Shown: positions 50,496 through 59,280, numbered from the stretch's first letter. The stretch: DNA of 64,000 nt from Nonomuraea fuscirosea (GCF_003001935.1 NZ_PVNG01000008.1:1-64000), one strand, 5' to 3'. The notes: generated from the letters alone by a model not told the origin. Translations and numbers: made by a program.

Positions 50496-50531
50496 CGCGG
50501 GCGCCGGCGCCGGCCGGGCCGGCGGCTCCCG

Positions 50532-50678
50532 CCGAGCCGCAGCACCAGCCCGCCGAGCCGCAGCACCAGCCCGCCGCGCCGCAGCACCAGCCCGCCGCGC
50601 CGCAGCACCAGCCCGCCGCGCCGCAGCACCAGCCCGCCGCGCCGCATCACCGGCCGGTCGGGCCGGATCATCAGCCGG
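50532..50678. repeat. seven 21-bp tandem repeats
   Basis: The unit CCGCGCCGCAGCACCAGCCC-G repeats from 50532. The first five copies are nearly identical and the last two are diverged. It fills the space between the TetR stop (50689) and the MFS start (50495). Confidence 0.92.
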
Positions 50679-50688
50679 CCGGGCCGCC

Positions 50689-51321
50689 TCACCTCGGGTC
50701 GCCGGGGAGGCCGAGGGTGCGGTGCAGGCTGGCGTGCAGGTGGGCGCGGAAGCGGCGCAGCGCGGCCCGGTCGCCCGAGCCCCTGCGCCGGCCCTCGGCG
50801 TCCAGCACCCCGCCCTTGGCGAAGCCGTGCACGGACCAGATCACCGTCCACACGGTGTACTCCAGGTCGACCTCATCGGAGATCAGCCCGGCCTCGACCG
50901 CGGGCCGCAGCGCGCCGGTCACGGTGGCGAGCAGCGGCTGCACGTACTGGCGTTCCAGCTCGGTGATGTCGCTGGCGTCGGAGAGCCAGCGGTGCATCCA
51001 CAGGGCGGGCACCTCGGGGTTGTCCACGCAGAAGTCGAGGTAGTCGTCGGTGAGCCCGTGGATGGCGGCGACCGGGTCGGCGGCGCCGGGCAACCGGGCG
51101 AGCGCCGTCTCCAGCGCCGCCTTCTCCGCCTGGTGGGCGCGCTCCATGACGGCCAGGTACAGCTCGCGCTTGCCGCCCACGTGGTAGTTGACGGTGGCGA
51201 TGTTCAGCCCGGCGGCCTCGGCGATCTGCCGGGTGGAGGTGCCGTCGTAGCCGAGCGCCGCGAACAGGTGTGTGGCCACCTTGAGTATCAGGCCGGCCTG
51301 GGTGCTTTCGCCGGGTGTCAT
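50689..51321 (-). CDS. TetR-family regulator (CerR/DUF1956-like C-terminal domain)
   Basis: This 210-residue regulator has the helix-turn-helix GTSTRQIAEAAGLNIATVNYHVGGKRELYLAVM at about residues 27-60; ATVNYHVGGK is the recognition helix and turn. The ligand domain contains DYLDFCVDNPEVPALWMHRW and is of the CecR/DUF1956 type. An inverted repeat lies 4 nt upstream of the start. It precedes the MFS-decarboxylase genes on the same strand and most likely controls them and itself. Confidence 0.9.
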   Translation of the reverse strand: MTPGESTQAGLILKVATHLFAALGYDGTSTRQIAEAAGLNIATVNYHVGGKRELYLAVMERAHQAEKAALETALARLPGAADPVAAIHGLTDDYLDFCVDNPEVPALWMHRWLSDASDITELERQYVQPLLATVTGALRPAVEAGLISDEVDLEYTVWTVIWSVHGFAKGGVLDAEGRRRGSGDRAALRRFRAHLHASLHRTLGLPGDPR

Positions 51322-51324
51322 ACC

Positions 51325-51341
51325 ACCGAAGGTAGTTCGGT
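51325..51341. promoter_or_regulatory. likely TetR operator
   Basis: ACCGAA-GGTAG-TTCGGT (51325-51341) is a perfect 6-bp inverted repeat with a 5-nt centre, 4 nt upstream of the TetR start codon. Further TCGGTCA half-sites follow at 51338 and 51351. Position suggests autoregulation. Confidence 0.6.
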
Positions 51342-51374
51342 CACCCCTTCTCGGTCAATCGCTTGATGGAGACC

Positions 51375-51863
51375 TCAGGTCCGCGCGAGCTTCCAGGCCG
51401 GGCTGTCGAGGAAGTGGTTGTCGAAGCGCTCCTGGGACTCGAGCAGCTCCTCCAGCGTGGCCTCGCCCGTCTTCAGCCGCGCCAGCAGGCGGAAGTGCTC
51501 GAAGCGCTCGACACCCGGCGTGATCACGATCAGCAGGTCGGCCTCCGAGCCGGGGGCGGCGGCGAAGGCGTGCGCGACGTCGGGCGGCACCACGGCCACG
51601 TCGCCCTGCTCCAGGGTCACCACCTTCTCGCCGGCCAGCACCTGGGCCCGGCCGTCGAGCACGTAGAACAGCTCGGAGGCGGTGGTGTGGGTGTGCGGCA
51701 CCGCGCCGTCGGCCCCTTCGCCGAGGGTGATGCGCACGGTGCTGAGCGCGCCGCCGGTGGCGCTGGAGTCGAGCAGCATGCGGCCCGTGCTCGGCGGCCC
51801 GCCGATGACCTCGGCGTCCACGGAACGGATCACGGCGGCGGTAGTGGGGTCGAAGATCGTCAT
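51375..51863 (-). CDS. cupin-domain protein
   Basis: This 162-residue single-domain cupin has motif 1 VPHTHTTASELFYVLDGRAQVLAG and motif 2 GDVAVVPPDVAHAF, giving the usual metal ligands (two His, a Glu and a late His). The ATG at 51863 has AGGAGTAAGACC in front. It starts 5 nt after the upstream TetR gene and should be its regulated partner. Cupins of this kind include small dioxygenases and sugar-binding proteins; the reaction cannot be told. Confidence 0.88.
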   Translation of the reverse strand: MTIFDPTTAAVIRSVDAEVIGGPPSTGRMLLDSSATGGALSTVRITLGEGADGAVPHTHTTASELFYVLDGRAQVLAGEKVVTLEQGDVAVVPPDVAHAFAAAPGSEADLLIVITPGVERFEHFRLLARLKTGEATLEELLESQERFDNHFLDSPAWKLART

Positions 51864-51867
51864 GGTC

Positions 51868-52578
51868 TTACTCCTTCGGTACGGCGGCACCGCGCAGCGC
51901 GGTGTCCACCAGGCGTTCGGCGTAGGCGCGATCGACCGGCAGCCCGGTGATCAGGACGCGGTAGTAGAGGGCGCCGGCGAGCTGGTCGAACAGGGCCTCG
52001 ACGTCGAGGTCCGGGCGCAGCTCGCCGCGTTCGACGGCCCGGTGCAGCAGGGCGTGGGCCAGGGCGTTGCGCTCGGCGTACATCCGGCGTTCGAGCGCGC
52101 CGACGTCGGGATGGCGGGCGGCGGCGGCGACCAGCTCGGCCACCGTGCCGGCGCCGCGATCGTCGTCGGGTTCGTCCTGGTCGCCGGCCTTGCGGTCGGG
52201 CTGATCGCCTGGACGGTCGTCAGGCTGGTCGCCGGCGGGGGCAGCGCCGCCTGCCGGGTCGGAGGCGGCGCCGCCGCGGCCGGCCGCTCGCATGCGGTTG
52301 AGACCGGCGGCGATCTTCTCCAGGTACGCGGGCAGGTCGCGGCGGATGTCGCCGCTGTCGGTGATCTCGTCGCCCGCCTGGAGCCTGGCCACCACGGCCA
52401 GGGCCAGGTGGTCCTTGGTGGGCCAGCGGCGGTAGAGCGTGGTCTTGGCGACCCCGGCCCGCTCGGCCACCTCGTCCGGCGACAGGCCGGCGTAGCCACG
52501 CTGGAGCAACAGCTCGGTGGCCGCGCTGAGCACGCCTTCGTCCACGTCGGCTCTGCGCGGCCGGCCTCGCGGGGTCAT
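51868..52578 (-). CDS. TetR-family regulator with charged insert
   Basis: This 236-residue regulator has the helix-turn-helix GLSPDEVAERAGVAKTTLYRRWPTKDHL (about residues 31-58) of the AcrR type and a C-terminal ligand domain (TetR_C_11-like, RHPDVGALERRMYAERNALA). Between them, residues about 96-145 are a Gly/Ala/Asp/Pro/Gln run (DQPDDRPGDQPD) not seen in related proteins. It is followed by the cupin gene. A set of nested palindromes lies directly upstream and is the likely operator. Confidence 0.9.
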   Translation of the reverse strand: MTPRGRPRRADVDEGVLSAATELLLQRGYAGLSPDEVAERAGVAKTTLYRRWPTKDHLALAVVARLQAGDEITDSGDIRRDLPAYLEKIAAGLNRMRAAGRGGAASDPAGGAAPAGDQPDDRPGDQPDRKAGDQDEPDDDRGAGTVAELVAAAARHPDVGALERRMYAERNALAHALLHRAVERGELRPDLDVEALFDQLAGALYYRVLITGLPVDRAYAERLVDTALRGAAVPKE

Positions 52579-52581
52579 GTC

Positions 52582-52660
52582 ACGCCTCTCTTTCGAAACT
52601 CGGGTAGCGAAAAAGACGCTACCCCGCGAGAGGCGTATTACGCAACCGGGGTTTCGTAAT
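52582..52660. promoter_or_regulatory. nested palindromes upstream of TetR-cupin genes
   Basis: Outer arms ACGCCTCTC (52582-52590) and GAGAGGCGT (52628-52636) are exact complements. Inside are GGGTAGCG (52602-52609) and CGCTACCC (52617-52624), also exact, around AAAAAGA. A third pair, ATTACG (52638-52643) and CGTAAT (52655-52660), follows. This is too symmetrical for chance and sits where a TetR operator should be. Confidence 0.6.
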
Positions 52661-53079
52661 TAGTCCGGCGCCCAGTACTTCTCCATGATCTGATCGAGCA
52701 GCCGCACCACGGGCTGCCAGCTCCCGGGCAGCCGGTAGCGGGAGGCCCTGTGGTGGTCATACGCGAGCGTGTACTTGATGAAGTCCGCTCCCTGCGGCGG
52801 CCGCTCCGAGCCGCCGATCCGCAGACTCCGCAGCAGGCCGCGGAGCTTGCGCTGCTCCTTGGCGGTCAGGCACTTGTCGATCGTCGGCCCCGTCCGCCGG
52901 CTGAGCCGTACGCACCCGCTGCCGTACACGATCACGCGGTCGTTCAGCCCCGCGAAGCCGCCCTGCTTGCGGAAGTCCACCAGCGCCCGCTTCGGCGCGA
53001 CCTCCGCCTGCGCCGGGGCCATGGACGTGTTCAGCGCCAGGAGGAGCACGGGCAGGAGCACTATTCGCCAGATCCTCAT
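52660..53079 (-). CDS. small secreted protein, weakly emfourin-like
   Basis: This 139-residue exported protein has a signal peptide with a hydrophobic core at residues 5-17 and a cut after AQA (about residue 25). The mature part contains VDFRKQGGFAGLNDRVIVYG and a helix LTAKEQRKLRGLLRSL, which resemble the emfourin (M4 peptidase inhibitor) family, where FxxxGGFAG is the start signature. Two cysteines (GCVRLS and KCLTA) could form a disulfide. The resemblance is weak. It is a single gene between two regulator/cellulase units. Confidence 0.65.
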   Translation of the reverse strand: MRIWRIVLLPVLLLALNTSMAPAQAEVAPKRALVDFRKQGGFAGLNDRVIVYGSGCVRLSRRTGPTIDKCLTAKEQRKLRGLLRSLRIGGSERPPQGADFIKYTLAYDHHRASRYRLPGSWQPVVRLLDQIMEKYWAPD

Positions 53080-53122
53080 GCCCCTACGACGTACGCCGGC
53101 CGCGATCGGCTCACCGGAACGC

Positions 53123-53163
53123 GTCCCCTGGGCGTGCGGGGTGTCCCGCGACGCCCAGGGGAC
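53123..53163 (-). terminator. 18-bp compound hairpin after the cellulase gene
   Basis: GTCCCCTGGGCGT (53123-53135) pairs exactly with ACGCCCAGGGGAC (53151-53163), and an inner GCGGG/CCCGC extends the stem. It lies 11 nt past the cellulase stop. Confidence 0.8.
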
Positions 53164-53173
53164 TCCCTCACGG

Positions 53174-55696
53174 CTACCCGCAGCGGGCGCCGTTGAGGTG
53201 GAACACCTCGGGATCCGGGTTGGGGCCTGAGGCGTTCGTACCGGTGAAGCCGAACGTCACCGACTTGCCCGGCTTGATCCGGTCGTGGCCGCCCAGCGCC
53301 TTCGCCGTCACCACCGAGCCCGACTGCGACAGCGCCGCGCCCCGGCCGTCACGGACGCGCTGGCCGCTCAGGAACGACCAGCGCAGGTCCCAGCCGTCCA
53401 CGCTGTGCTTGCCGGCGTTCTCGATCACGACCTGCGCGGTGAACGTGTGCGAGCCGTGCGCCGAGTAGCGGACCCGGCAGTCCGAGCGCCCGCCGTCGTC
53501 GGTCAGGAAGGCGGAGACCCAGGCCAGCGGGGAGTTCCAGTTGATGGTCAGCTCGTTCGTCGACCACGACTCGATGTCGTCCACGTAGCAGAACTGCGGC
53601 TTGCAGCCCTGCAGCAGCCGCTGCGCGAGCGGGTCCTGGATGCTGGAGTTCGGGCCGCCCGACAGCGTGCCGCGCGGCGGGTTGGGCAGCGCGGGGTCGA
53701 GCTGGTGGGCGTACCAGCGGCTGTGCTGGTTCTTCGAGGCGACCTCGCCGTAGCCGGTGACGTACGACTGGTTGAGCGCGTTGCGGCCGAGGAGGTAGTC
53801 CATGCCCTCCTGTACGGCCGACCGGTACTTCTCCTCGCTGGTCAGGTCGTACGCGGTCGCCATGACGACCATGTTGTTCAGCACCAGGTTGTTGGAGCCC
53901 CAGTCGAAGTCGGGCGGGTTGTACGCCAGCCCGTACGGGTGCGCCCGCTGGACCGCCAGATACTTCTCGGCCCCCTCGACCACCGACCTGCGGACCCGGT
54001 CCCGGTCCGGCAGCGCGTTCGGCACCGTCGCCAGGTCCAGGCGGCCGAGCTGGGCCGTGTTGCCCCAGTCGAAGCCGCGCTCGCGCCAGATGTCGCCGGT
54101 GTGGTGCGGCGAGGCCAGCACGAAGTCCATGAACTCGCGCTCACTCGTGGTCAGGTACAGCTCGGCCGCCGCCCAGTAGAACTCGTCGCTCACGTCGTTG
54201 TCGTTGTAGGCGCCGCCGCCGGTGCCGTCGCTCGGGTCGGCGTACCGCTCCGGGTTCGCCCTGGCCGCCACCCACGCCTTGCGCGCCGCCGTCAGGTTCC
54301 TGGCGGCGAACGCGGCGTCGTACGGGGCGAACAGGCGGGCCGCCTGCGCCGCCGTCGCGGCCAGGTTCAGCGTCGCGGCGGTGGAGGTGGGGTGCAGCTC
54401 GCGCAGCTGCGGGTCCAGGTGCGGCAGCAGCGGAAGGCCGGTCCAGTTCTGGTCGTGGATCTTGTGGTGCGCCATGCCCGCGTACGGCTTGCCGTCCGGC
54501 ACCTGCATGCTCAGCAGGAACTCCTGCTCCCAGCGGGCCTCGTCCAGGATGTCCGGCCGGCCGTTGCCGCTCTCCGGGATGTTCAGCTGCCGGTCCTTGA
54601 ACGCGGTCTTGTCGCGCTCGTACGCGGCCATGAGCTGGAAGACCGAGATGCCGCCGTTGACGACGTACTTGCCGTGGTCGCCGGCGTCGTACCAGCCGCC
54701 CTTGACGTTCAGGCTGTAGTCGCAGACGCCCGGCTGGCACGGCACGCTCACGTCACCCTGGTTCGGCGCGACGCCGACGTGACCCGCCGGCCGGCCGTAG
54801 CCGGGGCGCAGGCGGTCGAGGATCTCGCTGCCGCTGCGCTGGGTGTAGTAGAACTTCAGCGCGTCGGCCGGAAGCTGCTCGTACAGGTCGGCCGCGATGT
54901 CGAACGGCCGGCTCGTCTCGCCGTCCGCCGTCACCGTGTACCCCTTGCCCGGCTTGCGGTAGGAGCCGAAGTCGAGCGTGTGCACGTTCTGGCCCGAGCT
55001 GGCGTCCACGCCCCTAGGGGTGGTCCTGCCCCGGGCCACGGTCACCTGGCCGGCGTTCTTGAGCTCCCATGCCAGGGCCGTGGTCGCCTCGGTCACGACC
55101 GTCGCCTTCTTCGGGCCCGTGGGGAGGTAGCCGACCATGTTCACGCGCACGCGGGGGCCCGTGTCCGGTTCGTACACCTCGGGCTCCGCGCCGCCCTTGA
55201 GCGACACGTCGTCCATGCAGAACCTCCAGGGCTCGGCGCTGCCGCCCAGCTGGAAGGCGACCTGGGCGTCGGGCAGCGACACGGGGGGGGTGAACGTGTA
55301 GGAGTAGGCGTTGCCCGAGACGCTCATCTCCGGCGCGGCCGACAGATACTGCGTGTAGGGGTCCACGGGGAGCTGGATCAGGGCCCGGCCGACCTTGGCG
55401 GGGGTCGCGGTGGCGAAGAACCGGTAGGCGTACGTCTCGCCCGCCACGAGCGGGAGGTCGTTCTGGCCGATGATCACGTCCCACGGGTTGGCGGTGCCGC
55501 CGGGGATGTCGGCGCACAGCCGGCCCTCGTCCACCGCGAGGGTGACGTTGCCGGTGCCCCACCAGGGGGCGGTGCCGGTGTCGAAGGTGCCGTTCACGAT
55601 CTGCTCGGGTCCCTCGTCGGCGGCCTGGGCCGCTGGGGCGGGGGACAGGGCGACCATGGTGAAGAGGGCCAGTAAGGCGGCCCGGCGTCGGGTCAT
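53174..55696 (-). CDS. secreted GH9 endoglucanase (CBM4/9 - Ig - GH9 - CBM2)
   Basis: This 840-residue exported cellulase has a signal peptide (1-26, APAAQA), a CBM4/9-type carbohydrate-binding domain (about 30-165, IVNGTFDTGTAPWW), an Ig-like CelD_N domain (about 175-265, VRVNMVGYLPTGPKKA), and a GH9 catalytic domain (about 270-715). The nucleophile-side Asp pair is in GGWYDAGDHGKYVVN and the acid Glu in DVSDEFYWAAAELYL; RWYAHQLDPALPNPPRGTLS is the usual late block. A CBM2 domain (about 735-840) follows, with CRVRYSAHGSHTFTAQVVI, GWDLRWSF and a C-terminal cysteine. It cuts beta-1,4-glucan outside the cell. A perfect CebR-type operator lies 19 nt upstream. Confidence 0.95.
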   Translation of the reverse strand: MTRRRAALLALFTMVALSPAPAAQAADEGPEQIVNGTFDTGTAPWWGTGNVTLAVDEGRLCADIPGGTANPWDVIIGQNDLPLVAGETYAYRFFATATPAKVGRALIQLPVDPYTQYLSAAPEMSVSGNAYSYTFTPPVSLPDAQVAFQLGGSAEPWRFCMDDVSLKGGAEPEVYEPDTGPRVRVNMVGYLPTGPKKATVVTEATTALAWELKNAGQVTVARGRTTPRGVDASSGQNVHTLDFGSYRKPGKGYTVTADGETSRPFDIAADLYEQLPADALKFYYTQRSGSEILDRLRPGYGRPAGHVGVAPNQGDVSVPCQPGVCDYSLNVKGGWYDAGDHGKYVVNGGISVFQLMAAYERDKTAFKDRQLNIPESGNGRPDILDEARWEQEFLLSMQVPDGKPYAGMAHHKIHDQNWTGLPLLPHLDPQLRELHPTSTAATLNLAATAAQAARLFAPYDAAFAARNLTAARKAWVAARANPERYADPSDGTGGGAYNDNDVSDEFYWAAAELYLTTSEREFMDFVLASPHHTGDIWRERGFDWGNTAQLGRLDLATVPNALPDRDRVRRSVVEGAEKYLAVQRAHPYGLAYNPPDFDWGSNNLVLNNMVVMATAYDLTSEEKYRSAVQEGMDYLLGRNALNQSYVTGYGEVASKNQHSRWYAHQLDPALPNPPRGTLSGGPNSSIQDPLAQRLLQGCKPQFCYVDDIESWSTNELTINWNSPLAWVSAFLTDDGGRSDCRVRYSAHGSHTFTAQVVIENAGKHSVDGWDLRWSFLSGQRVRDGRGAALSQSGSVVTAKALGGHDRIKPGKSVTFGFTGTNASGPNPDPEVFHLNGARCG

Positions 55697-55714
55697 GGAG
55701 GTCCTTAGGGGGTG

Positions 55715-55728
55715 TGGGAGCGCTCCCA
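55715..55728. promoter_or_regulatory. CebR-type operator TGGGAGCGCTCCCA
   Basis: A perfect 14-bp palindrome identical to the consensus bound by CebR, the LacI-family cellobiose-responsive repressor of actinomycetes. It lies 19 nt upstream of the cellulase start, so the cellulase should be repressed until cellobiose or cellotriose appears. No cebR gene is in this window. Confidence 0.9.
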
Positions 55729-55767
55729 ATGGAGCGACCCCGATCCTCCATTCCCCTCGCCGCCGCG

Positions 55768-58700
55768 TCAACGGGCGCGGAACTCCCGGCTGAAACTTTC
55801 TCGTGACGGTGACACGCCGCTCCCGGCCGCGATCTCCGGGTGCGGGATGGACGGCTGCCTGGTGGCGGTGCGGGTGAGGTGCCGGATGACCGCTTCGGCC
55901 CGGTCCCGGTCGTACGGTGCGGCCAGACGGTCGGCGGCGGCCAGCGCGCGGTAAGCCGCCTTTTCGGCCGGCCCGTTTCTGCCCGCGACGGCCAGCACGA
56001 GCGCACGGGCCCAGCCGATCCTGGCCGCCGCCCCCGGATTCCTGGCCTGGTACCTGGACAGGTGGCCGTGGAGCAGTCGCGCGGACGCCCGGTCCGGCGG
56101 GCCGGGCAGCGCCCAGAGCAGCTCCGCCAGCCCCGCCCAGCACTCCAGCATGCCGCGCTGCCCCGCCGGCAACCGCCCGGCCAGCACCAGCACCTCGGCC
56201 ACCACCTTGGCCGGCACCTCCCGCACCGCCACCGCGTCGTCCGTCACCAGGGGCGCGCCGGTCAGGGCACGAGCGCGCGGGCCGAACGCGTCGTCGGGGT
56301 GGTGGGTGCGCAGGTGCAGGCGGGCGGTGGCGGTGCGCAGGCGCATGTCCTGAATGGTGCGCATGACCGGCCCGTCCCGCAGCCCGAGCTCCTTCTCCCG
56401 GGTACGGCGGCGCTCGGTGGACGCCCGGGCCGCCTCCAGCACCCGCCGGATCCGTTCCGGAGCCATCCCGTCGATCCGCAGCATCGCCTCGACCTGGCCG
56501 GTCAGGCACCAGTGCCGGCCGATGTCGTCCCCGCCCACGCGCCTGGCCGCCTGCTCGGCCGTGTCCGCGAACAGCTCGGCCGCCGTTTCGAAGTCCCCCT
56601 GCCACAGCGCGGTCTCGGCGAGCATGCCCGTGCAGTTCTCCGCCACGCGCGGCGTCAGCGTCCTGGCGCGGCACTCGGTGAACGAACGCCTGGCGGCCTC
56701 GAACGCGCCCGCATGAAGCTGGTCGAGCCCGCGAGCCAGCCGGGCCCGGTGCGCGGCCTCCGCGGCGTGCCCGACCTCGGCCAGGGCGCGGTCCGCCAGC
56801 GTGGCGTAGCGGTTGGCGGTCCGGTGCAGGCCGGCGACGCGGGCGATGGTGGCGGCGTTGGCGTGGGCCTCGGCGCGCAGGGCGGGATCCCGGGTCCGTT
56901 CGGCGGCGTTGAGCTGGCGTAACGAGGCGGCCAGCATCGTGAGCAGGTCCTGCTGGTGGTAGGCGAGCCTGGCCAGCATGGTCAGCGCCTGCGCGGCCTC
57001 CCGCCCACCGTTCTCCCGCCCACCGTCCTCCCGCTCGCGCCCGAGGCTGAGCAGGGGTGGGGTGAGGCGGTGCGCGGTCTGGCGGGTGGCCGCGGTCAGA
57101 CAGGTGACGATCAGGCCGGTACGCGACTCGGGCAGCGGCTCGCCCAGCGTGTCCAGTGCCGCTCTGGCCAGCCGGGTGGCGTCCAGGTCGTTGGCCAGGT
57201 GGTGCTCGCTCGTTCCTGCCATCCACAGGTGCCGGGCCCGGAGCAGCCGGTTCTCGTGCGTGCCGTCGAGGTGCCGGCGCAGGATGGCCCGCGACTCCTC
57301 GTACAGGTGCAGCCGCAGGCACAGCGTCCAGTAGCGGTTCAGGAAATCCGGATCACCGGACGCGGCCCAGGCCGGCCTGATGTTGTCCAGCTCCGCTCCG
57401 AGCACGGCGGTGACCTCGGTGTCGGAGGCGTCCTGCAACGCGTCCGCGTGCCGGTCGAGCAGGCCGGCGAAGCAGGCGGCGTGACGTCTGCGCGCGGCCA
57501 GGAGGTCCGCCGGGCTCAGGCGTTCGGCGGCGAGCTGCTGGATCAGGGGGTGGATCACATACCGGCCGGCGGAGGTCAGCCGGATCATGCTGTGATCCAC
57601 CAGGCGGACCAGCACGCCGAGGCTGGTGCGGGCCACCTCCAGGGCCGCCTCCAGCGTGCACCCGCCGCCGAACACCGACAGCGCCGCCAGCGCCCGCTGC
57701 CCGTCCGGGTCGAGCAGCCGCCACGAGGTCTCGAAGACCGTACGCATGCAGGCGTGCCGAGGCCGGGCGGCGGGCCCGGCGGCCGACAGCAGCCCGGGGT
57801 CCGCGCCGAGGCGCCGGGCCAGGGCGGCGCAGGGCACGGCGCGCAGCAGGCCGGCCACCAGCTCGATGGCCAGGGGCAGGCCGCCGGTGGCCGCGCAGAT
57901 CGCCGCCACCGGGGCCGCCTCGCGATCGGGGTCGAACGCCGGTCGTGCCGCCCGTGCCCGTACCGCGAACAGCGCCTCGGCGGCCGGTCCCGGCAGCCCT
58001 TCCACGGTGACCGTCGCCTGGCCGGGCAGGCTCAGCCGCCGCCTGCTCGTGGCGAGCACCCGTACGGAGGGGGCGGCGCGCAGGACGGCGCCGATGACCG
58101 CGTCGAAGGCGGGCAGGTGTTCTAGGTTGTCGAGGACCAGCAGGAGCCGCCGGCGGCGGGCGGCGAGGTCGGCCAGGAGCAGGTCCAGGGCGGGACGCGG
58201 CGGCGCGAGATCGACGTCCAGGCGACGCGCCAGCGTGGTCACGGCCGCCTCGGCCCGCACCCCGGCGAACGACACGAAGACCGTCTCCCCGGGCGAGCCG
58301 TTCCCACCAGGAGAGCCGTTCCCGCCGGGAGAGCCGTTCCCGCCGGCCGTCTTCGCGAGTGAGCCGTTTCCGCCGGCGCCCGGCGGGGTCGTGGGGCCGG
58401 CTCGGGGCTTCGAAGTCGCGTCGGTACGGGGATTCGGGGCGGTGGCGGCGATGGCGAGGCGGGTCTTGCCGATGCCGCCGGGCCCGAGCAGCGTGACCAG
58501 CCGCTCGCGCGCCAGCAGCGCCCGCAGCGCGCCCACCTCGGCGTCGCGGCCGATCAGCTCCGTGCCGGGCAGAGGCGGGCCGGGCCGGGCCGGAGCGCGG
58601 GGCGCCAGCCCCCGCCGCAGCGCCTGGGTCCGCGGCGCGGGGGCGACGCCCAGCTCGTCCGCCAGCCGCCGGCGCAGCTCGTCGTAGCAGGCCAGGGCGG

Positions 58701-59280
58701 CGGCCCGGTTCCCCGTCCCGGCCAGGGACGCCATGAGCACCCGGTACGCCTCCTCGTCGTACGGATCGAGCCCGGTCATGATGCGCGCCAGCCGCGTCAC
58801 CTCGTCGGACGCCCCCGACCCCGGCGGCGGGAGCAGCGAGCGCAGCAGCGTACGCATCCGCTGCCGTTCCGCGGCCACCCACTCGCCGAACGCCGGCGCG
58901 TCGCAGAACCCGACCCCGTCCATGAAGTCCCCGCGCCACAGCCGCAAGGCCGTGGTCACGGCCGGGGCCCCGGACAACACCCGGTGGTCCACGAAGTACT
59001 CGCCGGCCTCGCGGAACCGTACGTGCCCACGGGTGATCTCCAGCCAGCCGCCCACCTCCGCGCGCAACTCGGACAGCGCCAGCCGCAGACTGCCCCTGGC
59101 GTTGGCCTCGGGACGCTCGCCCCACAACAGCGTGGCCAGTGCGGAGCGCGGCTGAGGGCCGGTCGTGGTGGCCAGGTAGCAGAGCAGCGCGCGTGTCTTG
59201 GCGGAGCGGACGCGCAGGGACGTCCCTCCGACGGACAGGTCCGGTGAGCCGAGCAGGAGCATGGTCAGCGACTGCCTCAT
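55768..59280 (-). CDS. AfsR/SARP-family transcriptional regulator with NB-ARC and TPR domains
   Basis: This 1170-residue regulator has an OmpR-like winged helix (about 5-95, VRSAKTRALLCYLATT and GSLRLALSELR), a bacterial transcriptional activation domain (about 95-235), an NB-ARC ATPase with P-loop LLGPGGIGKTRLA (about 260) and LLLVLDNLEHLPAF, a winged-helix region, and about 500 residues of TPR-like helices. Between the P-loop and the next strand lies a 40-residue Gly/Asn/Ser/Pro insert with GGNGSP repeats. Such proteins activate secondary metabolism or nearby genes. It lies back-to-back with a secreted-protein gene and upstream of the cellulase on the same strand, but no polyketide or peptide cluster is visible here. 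Confidence 0.92.
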   Translation of the reverse strand: MRQSLTMLLLGSPDLSVGGTSLRVRSAKTRALLCYLATTTGPQPRSALATLLWGERPEANARGSLRLALSELRAEVGGWLEITRGHVRFREAGEYFVDHRVLSGAPAVTTALRLWRGDFMDGVGFCDAPAFGEWVAAERQRMRTLLRSLLPPPGSGASDEVTRLARIMTGLDPYDEEAYRVLMASLAGTGNRAAALACYDELRRRLADELGVAPAPRTQALRRGLAPRAPARPGPPLPGTELIGRDAEVGALRALLARERLVTLLGPGGIGKTRLAIAATAPNPRTDATSKPRAGPTTPPGAGGNGSLAKTAGGNGSPGGNGSPGGNGSPGETVFVSFAGVRAEAAVTTLARRLDVDLAPPRPALDLLLADLAARRRRLLLVLDNLEHLPAFDAVIGAVLRAAPSVRVLATSRRRLSLPGQATVTVEGLPGPAAEALFAVRARAARPAFDPDREAAPVAAICAATGGLPLAIELVAGLLRAVPCAALARRLGADPGLLSAAGPAARPRHACMRTVFETSWRLLDPDGQRALAALSVFGGGCTLEAALEVARTSLGVLVRLVDHSMIRLTSAGRYVIHPLIQQLAAERLSPADLLAARRRHAACFAGLLDRHADALQDASDTEVTAVLGAELDNIRPAWAASGDPDFLNRYWTLCLRLHLYEESRAILRRHLDGTHENRLLRARHLWMAGTSEHHLANDLDATRLARAALDTLGEPLPESRTGLIVTCLTAATRQTAHRLTPPLLSLGREREDGGRENGGREAAQALTMLARLAYHQQDLLTMLAASLRQLNAAERTRDPALRAEAHANAATIARVAGLHRTANRYATLADRALAEVGHAAEAAHRARLARGLDQLHAGAFEAARRSFTECRARTLTPRVAENCTGMLAETALWQGDFETAAELFADTAEQAARRVGGDDIGRHWCLTGQVEAMLRIDGMAPERIRRVLEAARASTERRRTREKELGLRDGPVMRTIQDMRLRTATARLHLRTHHPDDAFGPRARALTGAPLVTDDAVAVREVPAKVVAEVLVLAGRLPAGQRGMLECWAGLAELLWALPGPPDRASARLLHGHLSRYQARNPGAAARIGWARALVLAVAGRNGPAEKAAYRALAAADRLAAPYDRDRAEAVIRHLTRTATRQPSIPHPEIAAGSGVSPSRESFSREFRAR
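58295..58375 (-). repeat. 18-bp in-frame repeats inside the AfsR-like gene
   Basis: GAGCCGTTCCCACCAGGA-type units start at 58295, 58313 and 58331, with a fourth after a short break. They encode the GGNGSP repeat in the NB-ARC domain. Confidence 0.85.

Noticed and set aside
55768..59280. Secondary-metabolite gene cluster
   Set aside because: An AfsR-like regulator is present, but no polyketide, peptide or terpene synthase gene is nearby; SARP proteins also control other pathways.
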